Shown here in pieces: positions 33,800-42,481 of a DNA stretch of 64,000 nt. Each line of letters begins with the position of its first letter. Within the stretch, counting starts at the first letter, position 1. The notes below the pieces were generated by a model. That model was given only the letters and a program-made list of their open reading frames with translations. It ran no database searches and had not been told where the DNA came from. The DNA lies in assembly GCF_022524345.1 (NCBI RefSeq), contig NZ_JAKWJU010000002.1, positions 3,038,001 to 3,102,000 of the forward strand. The letters run 5' to 3'. The translations under genes and the position numbers were made by a program. This stretch comes from Streptomyces marispadix (GTDB lineage: Bacteria; Actinomycetota; Actinomycetes; Streptomycetales; Streptomycetaceae).

Positions 33800-35083
33800 G
33801 TGCCCGCACTCGTGCTGCTCGGTGCTCAGTGGGGTGACGAGGGCAAAGGGAAGGCCACCGACCTCCTCGGCGGATCGGTGGACTACGTGGTGCGTTACCA
33901 GGGCGGCAACAACGCCGGCCACACGGTCGTCGTCGGCGACCAGAAGTACGCGCTGCACCTGCTGCCTTCGGGCATCCTCTCCCCGGGCTGCGTCCCCGTG
34001 ATCGGCAACGGCGTCGTCGTCGACCCGTCGGTCCTGCTCTCCGAGCTGAGCGGGCTGAACGAGCGCGGCGTCGACACCTCCCGCCTCCTGCTCAGCGGCA
34101 ACGCACACCTGATCACGCCGTACCACACCGAGGTCGACAAGGTGACGGAACGGTTCCTCGGCAAGCGGAAGATCGGCACCACGGGGCGCGGCATCGGGCC
34201 CGCCTACGCCGACAAGATCAACCGGGTGGGCATCCGCGTCCAGGACCTCTTCGACGAGTCGATCCTGACGCAGAAGGTCGAGGCCGCCCTCGACTTCAAG
34301 AACCAGGTCCTAGCCAAGCTCTACAACCGCCGCGCCGTGCGCACCGAGCAGATCGTCGAGGAACTGCTCGGCTACGCCGACGAGTTGCGCGGCTACGTCG
34401 CCGACACCACCCTGATCCTCAACAACGCCGTCGACGAGGGCAAGGTGGTCCTCTTCGAGGGCGGCCAGGGCACGCTGCTCGACGTCGACCACGGCACCTA
34501 TCCCTTCGTGACCTCCTCCAACCCCACGGCGGGCGGCGCCTGCACGGGCGCGGGCGTCGGCCCCACGAAGATCAGCCGCGTCATCGGCATCCTCAAGGCG
34601 TACACGACCCGCGTGGGCGCCGGGCCCTTCCCCACCGAACTCCTCGACGCCGACGGCGAGTCGCTGCGCGAGATCGGCGGCGAACGCGGCGTCACCACGG
34701 GCCGCGACCGCCGCTGCGGCTGGTTCGACGCGGTCATCGCCCGCTACGCGACCCGCGTCAACGGACTGACCGACTTCTTCCTCACCAAGCTCGACGTACT
34801 GACCGGCTGGGAGCGCATCCCCGTCTGCGTCGGCTATGAGATCGAGGGCCGCCGCACCGACGAACTCCCCTTCAGCCAGAGCGACTTCCACCACGCCAAG
34901 CCGGTGTACGAGTTCCTGCCGGGCTGGTCGGAGGACATCACCAAGGCGAAGTCCTTCAGCGACCTCCCGAAGAACGCACAGGGCTATGTGAAGGCACTGG
35001 AGGAGATGTCCGGGGCTCCGATCTCCGCGATCGGGGTCGGACCCGGCCGTGACGAGACGATCCAGATCAACCCCTTCTTGTAA
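33800..35083 (+). CDS. purA: Adenylosuccinate synthase
   Basis: Catalyses GTP-dependent joining of IMP and aspartate, first step from IMP to AMP. The 427-residue protein is of standard length. Start GTG 33800 has GGAAGGGG at 9 bases and gives [18 protein letters not shown], the universal N-terminal P-loop. Other diagnostic parts are [21 protein letters not shown], the [24 protein letters not shown] block (partly), GVGPTKI and [12 protein letters not shown]. It is followed immediately by a strong terminator, so it is a single-gene unit. Confidence 0.98.
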   Translation: MPALVLLGAQWGDEGKGKATDLLGGSVDYVVRYQGGNNAGHTVVVGDQKYALHLLPSGILSPGCVPVIGNGVVVDPSVLLSELSGLNERGVDTSRLLLSGNAHLITPYHTEVDKVTERFLGKRKIGTTGRGIGPAYADKINRVGIRVQDLFDESILTQKVEAALDFKNQVLAKLYNRRAVRTEQIVEELLGYADELRGYVADTTLILNNAVDEGKVVLFEGGQGTLLDVDHGTYPFVTSSNPTAGGACTGAGVGPTKISRVIGILKAYTTRVGAGPFPTELLDADGESLREIGGERGVTTGRDRRCGWFDAVIARYATRVNGLTDFFLTKLDVLTGWERIPVCVGYEIEGRRTDELPFSQSDFHHAKPVYEFLPGWSEDITKAKSFSDLPKNAQGYVKALEEMSGAPISAIGVGPGRDETIQINPFL

Positions 35084-35144
35084 GGGCGGAGTTGGGGTAC
35101 TGGTGGGGGCTGCCCCGCCAGTACCCGCCCCGTCACCTCCGCCC
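35084..35144 (+). terminator. Two-tier terminator hairpin after purA
   Basis: The inner stem pairs 35095-35108 with 35113-35126 (14 pairs, one G-T) around a GCTG tetraloop. An outer 8-bp stem pairs GGGCGGAG (35084-35091) with CTCCGCCC (35137-35144). It begins right after the purA stop and ends just before the ribosome site of the next gene, so it should efficiently insulate the two. Confidence 0.85.
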
Positions 35145-35169
35145 CCGACGAAACGAGGAACGCCGGCCG

Positions 35170-35661
35170 ATGCCTGATCAGCCCCAGCCCTCCCCGTCCC
35201 ACTCTCCCGCCGCCTCAACGTCCCCGTCCCCGTCTCCGCTGATCGAAGCGCTCGGGCTGCAACCGCACCCGGAGGGCGGCTGGTTCCGCGAGACGTGGCG
35301 CAGCGATGTCGTGGTGCGCCCCGACGGGTACGACGGTGAGAGGGCGAGCGCCACCGCGATCTACTTCCTCCTCGGTCCGGGGGACGAGTCGCGCTGGCAC
35401 GTCGTACGGTCCGCCGAGATCTGGCTGTGGCACTCCGGATCGCCGCTCCTCCTCCACCTCGGCGGCGACGGCGAGCGGCCGAGCGCCGAGCCGCGGACGC
35501 TGACCCTCGGCCCGGATGTCGCAACCGGCCATCTGCCGCAGGCAGTTGTGCCGCCCGGGGCCTGGCAGAGCGCCCGTCCCCGGGACCGCGACGGGGAGAC
35601 CCTGGTCAGCTGCGTCGTCTCGCCCGGCTTCGACTTCGCCGACTTCCGCATGCTGCCGTGA
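35170..35661 (+). CDS. Cupin-fold DUF985 protein
   Basis: A 163-residue protein from ATG 35170 (GAGGAA before it). After a Ser/Pro-rich start, the sequence LIEALGLQPHPEGGWFRETWRS is the conserved opening of DUF985 cupins. It is followed by ATAIYFLLGPGDESRWHVVRSAEIWLWHSGSPLLL and PPGAWQSARPRDRDGETLVSCVVSPGFDFADF, the two cupin strands with His residues. Some relatives are epimerase- or isomerase-like sugar enzymes, but the family reaction is not known. It stands alone between the purA terminator and the convergent kyn operon. Confidence 0.88.
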   Translation: MPDQPQPSPSHSPAASTSPSPSPLIEALGLQPHPEGGWFRETWRSDVVVRPDGYDGERASATAIYFLLGPGDESRWHVVRSAEIWLWHSGSPLLLHLGGDGERPSAEPRTLTLGPDVATGHLPQAVVPPGAWQSARPRDRDGETLVSCVVSPGFDFADFRMLP

Positions 35662-35705
35662 GGCGCTGATTCACGGTCGGTGACTCACCGCTGAGCGCGC
35701 TCCGC

Positions 35706-36431
35706 TCACGACAGCGCGTCGGCGAGCACGCCGAACGCGGGCGTGCCCGGCGTGAACGGCGCAAAGTGACCCGCGCCGGTCAGCACGTGCAGCCGCGCGC
35801 CCCAGTCGTTCGCGTAACGCCGTGACAGCTCCAGCGGTACGTCCACGTCGGCCGTGCCGTGCAGGATCTCCACCGGCACACGGGGCGGCAGCCGCATGGG
35901 ATCCGCGTCGGGCAGCAGCTTCGGCACCGCGTCGTCACCGCCCAGGAATTCGCTCACGGCGCCGTTGCTGAGCTGCAGTTGGTGCGCCCTCGCCAGGTCG
36001 GCGACCGGGGCGACCGCCACGACGCGATCAGCCGCGCGCTCCCTCTGCGAGGCCGCCCACAGCGCGAGGTGCCCGCCCGCGGAGTGCCCGAGCAGGACGT
36101 TCGGCGTTCCCAGGTGATCGAGCGCGGCGCCGATGTCGCGGGGCGTCTCCGGCCACCCGCCGCCACCGCCCACGCGACGGTATTCGACGAGCTCCACGGC
36201 CATGCCCCGCGCCGCCAGCGCGGCGGCGAACGCCGAGAGGTGCGTGCGGTCGTACGCCTCGCGCCAGTAGCCGCCGTGCAGCACCGTGACGCGCGGCCCG
36301 AAGCCGTCCGTGCCGTAGAAGTCGACGACCTGGGAGGGGTGTCGGCCGTAGGCGACAGTGCGTTCCGGCGGGACCGGCTCCAGACCCAGCAGTGCTTCCT
36401 CTTCTCCGGCTCCCGCTGCTGCGTCACCCAC
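35706..36431 (-). CDS. kynB: Arylformamidase-type alpha/beta hydrolase
   Basis: A 241-residue hydrolase from GTG 36431 (GGAGGAG ribosome site). The oxyanion motif HGGYWRE, nucleophile elbow GHSAGGHLALW and C-terminal GAGHF with the catalytic His are present. It lacks the metal-site pattern of cyclase-type KynB and instead matches the alpha/beta-hydrolase class of formylkynurenine formamidases. It is the last gene after kynA and kynU, 32 bases behind kynU, which supports hydrolysis of N-formylkynurenine as its job. Confidence 0.82.
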   Translation of the reverse strand: MGDAAAGAGEEEALLGLEPVPPERTVAYGRHPSQVVDFYGTDGFGPRVTVLHGGYWREAYDRTHLSAFAAALAARGMAVELVEYRRVGGGGGWPETPRDIGAALDHLGTPNVLLGHSAGGHLALWAASQRERAADRVVAVAPVADLARAHQLQLSNGAVSEFLGGDDAVPKLLPDADPMRLPPRVPVEILHGTADVDVPLELSRRYANDWGARLHVLTGAGHFAPFTPGTPAFGVLADALS

Positions 36432-36463
36432 GCGAACTCCTCCCCCGCGGCCGGTGGCTCACC

Positions 36464-37762
36464 TCATGCTTCGCGCCGGCTTGCGAGCACCACGTCCGCG
36501 AGAGCACGCGCCGCGCGATCGGCGTCGGCGAACGACGTGTAGAGCGGCGTGAACCCGAAGCGCAGCACGCCGGGTCTGCGGAAGTCGCCGACGACGCCGC
36601 GTGCGTGCAGCGCCGACATCACGCTCTCCGCCTTCCCTTCCAGCTCGCCCTGGCACAGCAACGAGACCTGGCTGCCTCGCCGTCGGTGTTCCTCCGGGGT
36701 GAGCGAGGTGAGCATGCCCGGCGGGACGTGCGTACGCACACGTGCGAGGAAGAAGTCCGTCAGGGCGAGGCTCTTGGCGCGAACCGCCGCCAAGTCGACG
36801 CCCTCCCAGACCTTCAGGGCCTCCTCCAGCGCGAGCATCGACAGGATGTCCGGCGTGCCGACCCGGCCCCGTGCCGCACCGTCGCGCGGCACGTAGTCGT
36901 CCGCCATGGCGAACGGGTCCGCGTGCGAGGTCCAGCCGGGCAGCGGGCTGTCGAACCGGCCCTGCGCCTCTCGCCGTACGTAGAGGAACGCGGGCGAGCC
37001 GGGGCCGCCGTTGAGGTACTTGTACGTACAGCCGACGGCGAAGTCCGCGGCGGACGCGTCGAGTTCGACGGGCAGCGCACCCGCGCTGTGGCAGACGTCC
37101 CATACGGCGCGGCCTCCCGCACGGTGCACGGCTGCCGTGACCGCCGCCAGGTCGTGCAGCTCGCCGGTGCGGTAGTCGACGTGGTTGACGAGCACGGCGG
37201 CGGTCGAAGGGCCCGCCGAGGCCGCCATCTCCGAGACGGGCACGGCCCGTACCGTGGCGCCGGTCAACCGGGCGGCGGATCGGGCGACATAGCCGTCGGT
37301 GGGGAAGGTGGCGGCGTCCACGAGGATCTCGTCGCGCTCCTCGCCGTGCTCCTCGCGGGCGAGGCGCACCGCGCCCACCACGGCCTTGAAGACGTTGACG
37401 CTGGTGGAGTCCCCGACGACGATCTGCCCTTCGGCCGCTCCCACGAGAGGTGCGATGCGGTCGCCGATCCGCTCGGGCGCGCTCCACCAGCCCGACTCGC
37501 TCCAGGAGCGGATACGCAGCCGCCCCCACTCGCGCTCCACGACCTCGGCGAGGCGGGCGGGCACCGAACGGGGCAGCGCGCCGAGGGAGTTGCCGTCGAG
37601 ATATACGACGCCCTCGACGCCGCCGCTCCCGTCGCCGTCACCGTCGTCGGCCGGTACGTCCGGCCCGTCGAGCACGAAGTCCTTGCGTCGGTGGGCGAGT
37701 TCGTCGGCCGCGTCCAACTCGGCGGCGCTCGGGCCGTCCTGCGGCTCCCACGCGTCAGACAT
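36464..37762 (-). CDS. kynU: Kynureninase
   Basis: A PLP enzyme of 432 residues that splits kynurenine to anthranilate and alanine. Start ATG 37762 overlaps the kynA end by 8 bases. Visible parts: YLDGNSLGALPRSVPARL near the N-terminus, VGDSTSVNVFKAV (PLP phosphate site), VDYRTGELHDL, VWDVCHSAGALPVEL with the PLP aspartate, and the Schiff-base lysine in CTYKYLNGGPGSPAF. It ends with the small C-domain (VLRFGFTPLYTSFADADRAARAL). With kynA and kynB it makes a complete path from tryptophan to anthranilate. Confidence 0.96.
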   Translation of the reverse strand: MSDAWEPQDGPSAAELDAADELAHRRKDFVLDGPDVPADDGDGDGSGGVEGVVYLDGNSLGALPRSVPARLAEVVEREWGRLRIRSWSESGWWSAPERIGDRIAPLVGAAEGQIVVGDSTSVNVFKAVVGAVRLAREEHGEERDEILVDAATFPTDGYVARSAARLTGATVRAVPVSEMAASAGPSTAAVLVNHVDYRTGELHDLAAVTAAVHRAGGRAVWDVCHSAGALPVELDASAADFAVGCTYKYLNGGPGSPAFLYVRREAQGRFDSPLPGWTSHADPFAMADDYVPRDGAARGRVGTPDILSMLALEEALKVWEGVDLAAVRAKSLALTDFFLARVRTHVPPGMLTSLTPEEHRRRGSQVSLLCQGELEGKAESVMSALHARGVVGDFRRPGVLRFGFTPLYTSFADADRAARALADVVLASRREA

Positions 37763-38624
37763 GGCTGCGCGCCGTCCACAGCTCGGGGAAGACGTTCTTC
37801 GCGGCACGCTTCTCCAGCCAGGCCACACCGGCCGAGCCGCCCGTGCCGACCTTGGCGCCCATCGCCCGCCTGGTGGCGACGAGATGGTCGTTGCGCCAGC
37901 GCCACACCAGCTCCGCGACCTCAGTCAGCGCCTCGCCGAGCCGTACGACGTCGTCCTCGCCGGACTCCGCGCCGGCGCCGCCGCTCTCCTGCCGTGCGTA
38001 CGCCGCGACCCACACGGCCTCGACCCCGGGGTGCGGCCGGTACGGCTCCGAGACGTCCCTCGTCAGCACCTCCCGCGGCACGTCCTCGCCGCGCCGGGCC
38101 AGGTAGCGCAACACCTCGTCGTACAGGCCCGGTTCGTGCAGCGCCTTCTCCAACTCGTCGTGCACACGCGGCGCTCCGCGGTGCGGCACGAGCATCGACG
38201 CCGACTTCTCCCCCAGCAGGAACTCCATCCGCCGGTACATCGCGGACTGGAAGCCCGAACCCTCCCCCAGCGCCGACCGGTACGCGTTGAACTGCGCCGG
38301 CGTCAGATGCGCGAGCGGCTCCCAGGACGCGTTCAGCGACCGCAGTTCGTAGGTGGAGCGCTTCAACGCGGCCAGGGCGCCTTGGAGTTCGTCCTTGCGC
38401 AGCGACTTCGCGGCGGTCTCCCACTCGTGCACGACGACCGTGAACCACAGCTCCATCACCTGCGTGGTGACGAGGAACGCCATCTCGCCGGGGTCCTCGG
38501 ACAGCGGATGCTGAAGATGCGTGAGGACGTCGGCCTGCACATAGTCCTCGTACGGAGTGGTGCCTTCGAAGTCCAGATCGGGTGCCTGCGTACCGGCCGC
38601 GGGGTCTTCGACGTCGTGCGACAT
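37755..38624 (-). CDS. kynA: Tryptophan 2,3-dioxygenase
   Basis: A 289-residue haem dioxygenase that opens the indole ring of tryptophan, first step of the kynurenine path. Supporting blocks are TPYEDYVQADVLTHLQHPLS, FLVTTQVMELWFTVVVHEWE with a haem-region histidine, STYELRSLNASWEPLAHLTPAQFNAYR, SGFQSAMYRRMEFLLG and the C-terminal WRWRNDHLVATRRAMGAKVGTGGSAGVAWL. This is the usual length and order. It is first in the kynA-kynU-kynB operon. The promoter must lie in 38625-38750, beyond the two hairpins that end the DUF3151 message. Confidence 0.96.
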   Translation of the reverse strand: MSHDVEDPAAGTQAPDLDFEGTTPYEDYVQADVLTHLQHPLSEDPGEMAFLVTTQVMELWFTVVVHEWETAAKSLRKDELQGALAALKRSTYELRSLNASWEPLAHLTPAQFNAYRSALGEGSGFQSAMYRRMEFLLGEKSASMLVPHRGAPRVHDELEKALHEPGLYDEVLRYLARRGEDVPREVLTRDVSEPYRPHPGVEAVWVAAYARQESGGAGAESGEDDVVRLGEALTEVAELVWRWRNDHLVATRRAMGAKVGTGGSAGVAWLEKRAAKNVFPELWTARSHV

Positions 38625-38751
38625 CGCTTCTCCTCAACGTGGTGTCCGGGTAGCGGTCCGCTCCTGTTCATCTGGGCAGTGGAGCCCCGGTCCCCTCAGG
38701 CCCGGCTCCGGTTCTCCGGTCGTGCGGGCCTGGCACTCATCATCGGGGAGG

Positions 38752-38808
38752 CGGCCCGCCGGGACAAGAGCACCTGGTCAGGGCCCAGGTCATATGCCCG
38801 GCGGGCCG
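38752..38808 (-). terminator. Nested hairpin between DUF3151 gene and kynA
   Basis: Outer arms of 12 bases (38752-38763 with 38797-38808) enclose an inner 6-bp stem ACCTGG/CCAGGT (38772-38777 with 38785-38790). With the hairpin at 38816 it makes a double terminator for the minus-strand DUF3151 gene, 128 or more bases before kynA. Confidence 0.6.
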
Positions 38809-38815
38809 TCGGCGA

Positions 38816-38846
38816 CCGGCGGTGCGCGCTTCCCGCACACCGCCGG
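38816..38846 (-). terminator. Hairpin downstream of the DUF3151 gene
   Basis: Nine-base arms CCGGCGGTG and CACCGCCGG lie 28 bases beyond the DUF3151 stop. Fits a terminator on the minus strand. Confidence 0.6.
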
Positions 38847-38873
38847 CGGCCCTCTCCGCATTCCCTACGAACC

Positions 38874-39287
38874 CTACGAAAGGGTCGCCGCGGCCGTGGG
38901 CGAACTCTCCTTGAGGAACGTCGAGCAGCGCTCGTACTCCTCGTGCTCCCCGATGGCCTGCGCTGCCCGCGCCAGCGCGTGCAGCGAGCGCAGGAAGCCG
39001 CGGTTCGGCTCATGTTCGAACGGCACGGGCCCATGGCCCTTCCAGCCGTTGCGGCGCAGCGCGTCGAGGCCGCGGTGGTAGCCGGTGCGCGCGTACGCGT
39101 AGGACTCGACGACCCTCCCCGCCTCGAAGGCGTCGTCCGCGAGCAGCGCCCACGCCAGCGACGACGCCGGATGCTTGGCGGCCACCTCGACGGGCGCGGT
39201 CCCGGAGGCGAGCAGCTCGCGCGGGCCGGGGTCGTCGGGCAGGTGGGTCGGGGGCGGGCCCCCGAGCAGGTTCTCGTGGATGCTCAT
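38874..39287 (-). CDS. DUF3151 protein
   Basis: A 137-residue cytosolic protein typical of actinobacteria. It starts MSIHENLLGGPPPTHLP and has the conserved HPASSLAWALLADDAF, SYAYARTGYHRGLDALRRNGWKGHGPVP and NRGFLRSLHALARAAQAIGE helices. It looks like a TPR-type helical protein. In Streptomyces it usually follows the aldolase gene, as here (217 bases, with a terminator between). No function is established. Confidence 0.9.
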   Translation of the reverse strand: MSIHENLLGGPPPTHLPDDPGPRELLASGTAPVEVAAKHPASSLAWALLADDAFEAGRVVESYAYARTGYHRGLDALRRNGWKGHGPVPFEHEPNRGFLRSLHALARAAQAIGEHEEYERCSTFLKESSPTAAATLS

Positions 39288-39418
39288 GGTCTCCAGTCTG
39301 CCTTGTCGTCACGGGACACAGTCGTGGCTGTGCGAACCCGGCGGCCGGGCCCCCTTCACCCCGCGGACACCGGGAGGGCGCGTCGCACGCATCGGGAGCG
39401 CACCCCGCACACACCGGA

Positions 39419-39448
39419 AGGGCCGGCCGTGGAATCACGGCCGGCCCT
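39419..39448 (-). terminator. Terminator downstream of the aldolase gene
   Basis: A perfect 12-bp stem (AGGGCCGGCCGT and its complement) with 6-base loop lies 57 bases after the fba stop on the minus strand. Confidence 0.8.
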
Positions 39449-39504
39449 CCGACGGCTCGGCTCACGACTGCACGGCGGGAACCTCATCCCCGCCTCTGCC
39501 GCCG

Positions 39505-40527
39505 CTACTTCAGCCGGGTGCCGGTCGAGCGCAGGTTCGCGCACGCCTGCTGCACGCGCTCGGCCATGCTCTTCTCGGCCGCCTTGCCCCAGCTACGCGG
39601 GTCGTAGACCTTCTTGTTGCCGACCTCGCCGTCGACCTTCAGCACACCGTCGTAGTTACGGAACATGTGGTCCGCGACGGGACGGGAGAAGGCGTACTGG
39701 GTGTCGGTGTCCAGGTTCATCTTCACGACGCCGTTCTCCAGCGCCGTGGCGATCTCGGTGTCCGTGGAGCCGGAGCCGCCGTGGAAGACGAAGTCGAACG
39801 GGTTCTGCTTGCCGGACTTCGCGGCCACGCCCTCCTGGAGGTCCTTCAGCAGCTCGGGGCGGAGGACGACGTTGCCCGGCTTGTAGACGCCGTGCACATT
39901 GCCGAACGAGGCGGCCAGCAGGTAGCGGCCCTTCTCGCCCAGGCCCAGGGCCTCGGCGGTGCGCAGCGCGTCGTCGACGGTCGTGTACAGCTCGTCGTTG
40001 ATCTCGTGGCTGATGCCGTCCTCCTCGCCGCCGGTCGGGGTGATCTCGACCTCGAGGATGATCTTCGCGGCGGCGGCCTGGGCCAGCAGCTCCTCGCCGA
40101 TCTCCAGGTTGTCCTTCAGCGTCTCGGCGGAGCCGTCCCACATGTGCGACTGGAAGAGCGGGTTCTGGCCCGCGTCCACGCGCTCCTTGGAGACGGCCAG
40201 CAGCGGACGCACGTAACCGTCGAGCTTGTCCTTCGGGCAGTGGTCGGTGTGCAGGGCGATGTTGACCGGGTACTTCTTCGCGACGATGTGCGCGAACTCG
40301 GCCAGCGCCACGGCACCGCTCACCATGTCCTTGCTGTACTGCCCGCCGAGGAACTCGGCGCCGCCCGTGGAGATCTGGACGATGCCGTCGCTCTCGGCCT
40401 CCGCGAAGCCGCGCAGCGCGGCGTGCAGGGTCTGCGTCGAGGTGACGTTGATGGCGGGGTAGGCGAACTTGCCCGCCTTCGCCCGGTCGAACATCTCGTT
40501 GTAGACCTCGGGGGTCGCGATGGGCAT
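39505..40527 (-). CDS. fba: Fructose-bisphosphate aldolase, class II
   Basis: The zinc-dependent glycolytic aldolase, 340 residues. It opens MPIATPEVYNEMFDRAKAG. The zinc-site motif ALHTDHCPKDK, VEITPTGGEEDGI, FGNVHGVYKPGNV and the phosphate-binding FVFHGGSGS followed by VKMNLDTDTQYAF are intact. The length and C-terminal part (KVYDPRSWGKAAEKSMAERV) match type A class II enzymes. Codon use is strongly biased, as expected for a highly expressed gene. Confidence 0.97.
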   Translation of the reverse strand: MPIATPEVYNEMFDRAKAGKFAYPAINVTSTQTLHAALRGFAEAESDGIVQISTGGAEFLGGQYSKDMVSGAVALAEFAHIVAKKYPVNIALHTDHCPKDKLDGYVRPLLAVSKERVDAGQNPLFQSHMWDGSAETLKDNLEIGEELLAQAAAAKIILEVEITPTGGEEDGISHEINDELYTTVDDALRTAEALGLGEKGRYLLAASFGNVHGVYKPGNVVLRPELLKDLQEGVAAKSGKQNPFDFVFHGGSGSTDTEIATALENGVVKMNLDTDTQYAFSRPVADHMFRNYDGVLKVDGEVGNKKVYDPRSWGKAAEKSMAERVQQACANLRSTGTRLK

Positions 40528-40863
40528 CTGTCCGCTCCTTGGGTTCCTCGGGGTGCGTTTCGGCTCTGCTGCGGCGTCTGGATTCTCACGGCGCCCGGAC
40601 CGGATCGACGGAGGGGCCGGGCCCGGACCGGATCGACGGGAATCGACGGAATCAACGGAACGACGTCATCGTCGCCTCCCATCCTCCCAGACGGACGGCA
40701 GTGCGTGAGCCGCGCCTCATCCGTGGCCCGCCGGGTCCCCGGACGGCGCCCGTACCGGTTCCGCAGGCCTGTTCCGCAGACAGGTTCGCAGCCCGGCTCC
40801 CCAGTCCGGCTCCACGGGCCGGTTCCGTCGGGCCCGTCGCGTCAGATCGCGTCGGCCCGTCGG
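40528..40863. other. Gap between pyrE and fba
   Basis: 336 bases holding the fba promoter and a direct repeat (40593-40639). Nearer pyrE there is a run of GGCCCGTCGCGTC-like G/C-rich short repeats (about 40829-40860) that may form a weak terminator. No gene is supported. Confidence 0.5.
40593..40639. repeat. 19-bp direct repeat upstream of fba
   Basis: GCCCGGACCGGATCGACGG occurs at 40593-40611 and 40621-40639, with two shorter GAATC(G/A)ACGG echoes after it. It sits 66-112 bases before the fba start, so it may overlap the promoter. Function unknown. Confidence 0.7.
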
Positions 40864-41400
40864 TCAGGCCAGACCGAGGTCCGCCAGGTCGTACGCGTGC
40901 AGATACGGCAGGCCCGCCTGCTCGACGGCACCCGCCGCACCGCGCTCGACGATGGTCGCCACCGCCACGACCTCCGCGCCCGCCTCACGGGCGGCCTCGA
41001 CGGCGGTGAGCGGGGAGTTGCCGGTGGTCGAGGTGTCCTCGACGATCAGCACCCGCCGCCCGGCGATGTCCGGACCCTCGATGCGGCGCTGAAGACCATG
41101 CGCCTTGCCCGCCTTGCGTACGACGAACGCGTCCAGCCTCCGGCCCCTGGCCGCCGCCGCATGCAGCATCGCCGAGGCCACGGGGTCGGCGCCGAGCGTC
41201 AGCCCGCCGACGGCGTCGAAGTCGAGCCCCTCGGTGAGGTCCAACATGACCTGCCCGGCGAGCGGCGCGGCCTCCCCGTCGAGGGTGATGCGGCGCAGGT
41301 CGATGTAGAAGTCGGCCTCCTGGCCGGAGGAGAGGGTGACCCTGCCGTGCACGACGGCCTTTTCCTTGATCTGCCGCAGCAGCGCGTCTCCAGTGCTCAT
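40864..41400 (-). CDS. pyrE: Orotate phosphoribosyltransferase
   Basis: A 178-residue enzyme making OMP from orotate and PRPP in pyrimidine synthesis. Key parts: VTLSSGQEADFYIDLRRI near the start, GLTLGADPVASAML, VRKAGKAHGLQRRIEGP and the PRPP-binding VLIVEDTSTTGNS. The length is right for the short bacterial form. It is followed 42 bases later... on the upstream side by the epimerase-like gene in the same direction, so co-transcription is possible. Confidence 0.96.
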   Translation of the reverse strand: MSTGDALLRQIKEKAVVHGRVTLSSGQEADFYIDLRRITLDGEAAPLAGQVMLDLTEGLDFDAVGGLTLGADPVASAMLHAAAARGRRLDAFVVRKAGKAHGLQRRIEGPDIAGRRVLIVEDTSTTGNSPLTAVEAAREAGAEVVAVATIVERGAAGAVEQAGLPYLHAYDLADLGLA

Positions 41401-41442
41401 GTGCGGGAGCCTATGCGGCCGGCCTCCCGGGCCTGCGGGCCC

Positions 41443-42261
41443 CTATGAGAGCGTCCGCCAGCTCCAGGTGGTGGCGGCCTCCAGCGGCTGGATCGCGGTG
41501 ACCAGGTGCGGATGGGAGTTGAGGCCGTTGGGCGGGCCCGTCTGCGGCTCCACGCACACGGCCTCCGGCTGCTCGTCGTAGACCACGACCCACTCGGCAC
41601 GGCTCGTGACCTTCAGCTCCAGCCTGCCCGGCCAGGTCAGTGTCACGTCGACGCCGTCGGGCATGCCGAAGCAGTCGTCCCACGGGCCTGGCTTCGGCGG
41701 CACGCGCTTGCCGGTTGGCAGATGGTCGACTCCGCGCTCCTCCTGCCACTCCGGTTCGAAGTCGATACGTACGCCGTCGCCCCGCCCGTACGGATCGCGC
41801 AGGAACCACGGGTGCCAGCCCGCCTGCGCGGGGAAGCTCGCATCGGTCGCCTCGACCCCGAGGGTGAGCGTGAGGCTCTCGCCCCCCTCGTCGAGTTCGA
41901 CGATCTGCGTCACCCGGCCCTCCCACGGCCACGGGTCGCTCAGTTCGCAGATGAAGGCCGCCGAGCGTCCGTCCTGCCGCAGGGTGCGCCAGGCGGCGTC
42001 GCGCACAGTGCCGTGGATCGCGTGCGGGCCGCTGTCCAGGGGGAGTTGGTACAGCTCGCCGCCGCTGCGGAAGCGTCCCTGATCGGTGCGCCCGCACCAG
42101 GGCACCATGACGAACGCGCCGTATCTGTTGCCCTGCCTGAGGAGTTCCGTACCGCTGACCTTCAGCGAGGCGATACGGCAGCCCCGGTGCGGTTCGACCG
42201 TCAGCTCGGCGTCTCCGGCGCGGAGCGTGACGTCGGCCTCAGTGGTGGCGGTGTCAGTCAT
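41443..42261 (-). CDS. Aldose 1-epimerase family protein
   Basis: A 272-residue protein with the galactose-mutarotase-like beta fold. Supporting parts are LRAGDAELTVEPHRGCRIASLKVSGTEL at the start, YGAFVMVPWCGRTDQGRF, the substrate-site LDSGPHAIHGTVRDAAWR with its His, LTLGVEATDASFPAQAGWHPWFLRD and VYDEQPEAVCVEPQTGPPNGLN with the likely catalytic Glu. Probably acts on a hexose or hexose phosphate in the cytosol. It stands just upstream of pyrE on the same strand. Confidence 0.9.
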   Translation of the reverse strand: MTDTATTEADVTLRAGDAELTVEPHRGCRIASLKVSGTELLRQGNRYGAFVMVPWCGRTDQGRFRSGGELYQLPLDSGPHAIHGTVRDAAWRTLRQDGRSAAFICELSDPWPWEGRVTQIVELDEGGESLTLTLGVEATDASFPAQAGWHPWFLRDPYGRGDGVRIDFEPEWQEERGVDHLPTGKRVPPKPGPWDDCFGMPDGVDVTLTWPGRLELKVTSRAEWVVVYDEQPEAVCVEPQTGPPNGLNSHPHLVTAIQPLEAATTWSWRTLS

Positions 42262-42481
42262 GACGCGACCCTAAACCTCGGCACTTCCCGGCAGAGTGCG
42301 ACCCGGCCGTGGGGCATACGGCGCCGCGACGGCGGTACGGGCGCGGCCGAGGCGCTACGAGTGCGGCTCGGAAGCGGTACGGAGGTGGTACGGACGCAGT
42401 ACGGATGCGGCCCGGACGCGGACGCGGTACGCACGCGGGCCGGGCCGGGGGGCGATGGTGCCTCGTGCGTGTGCCGCCCCG

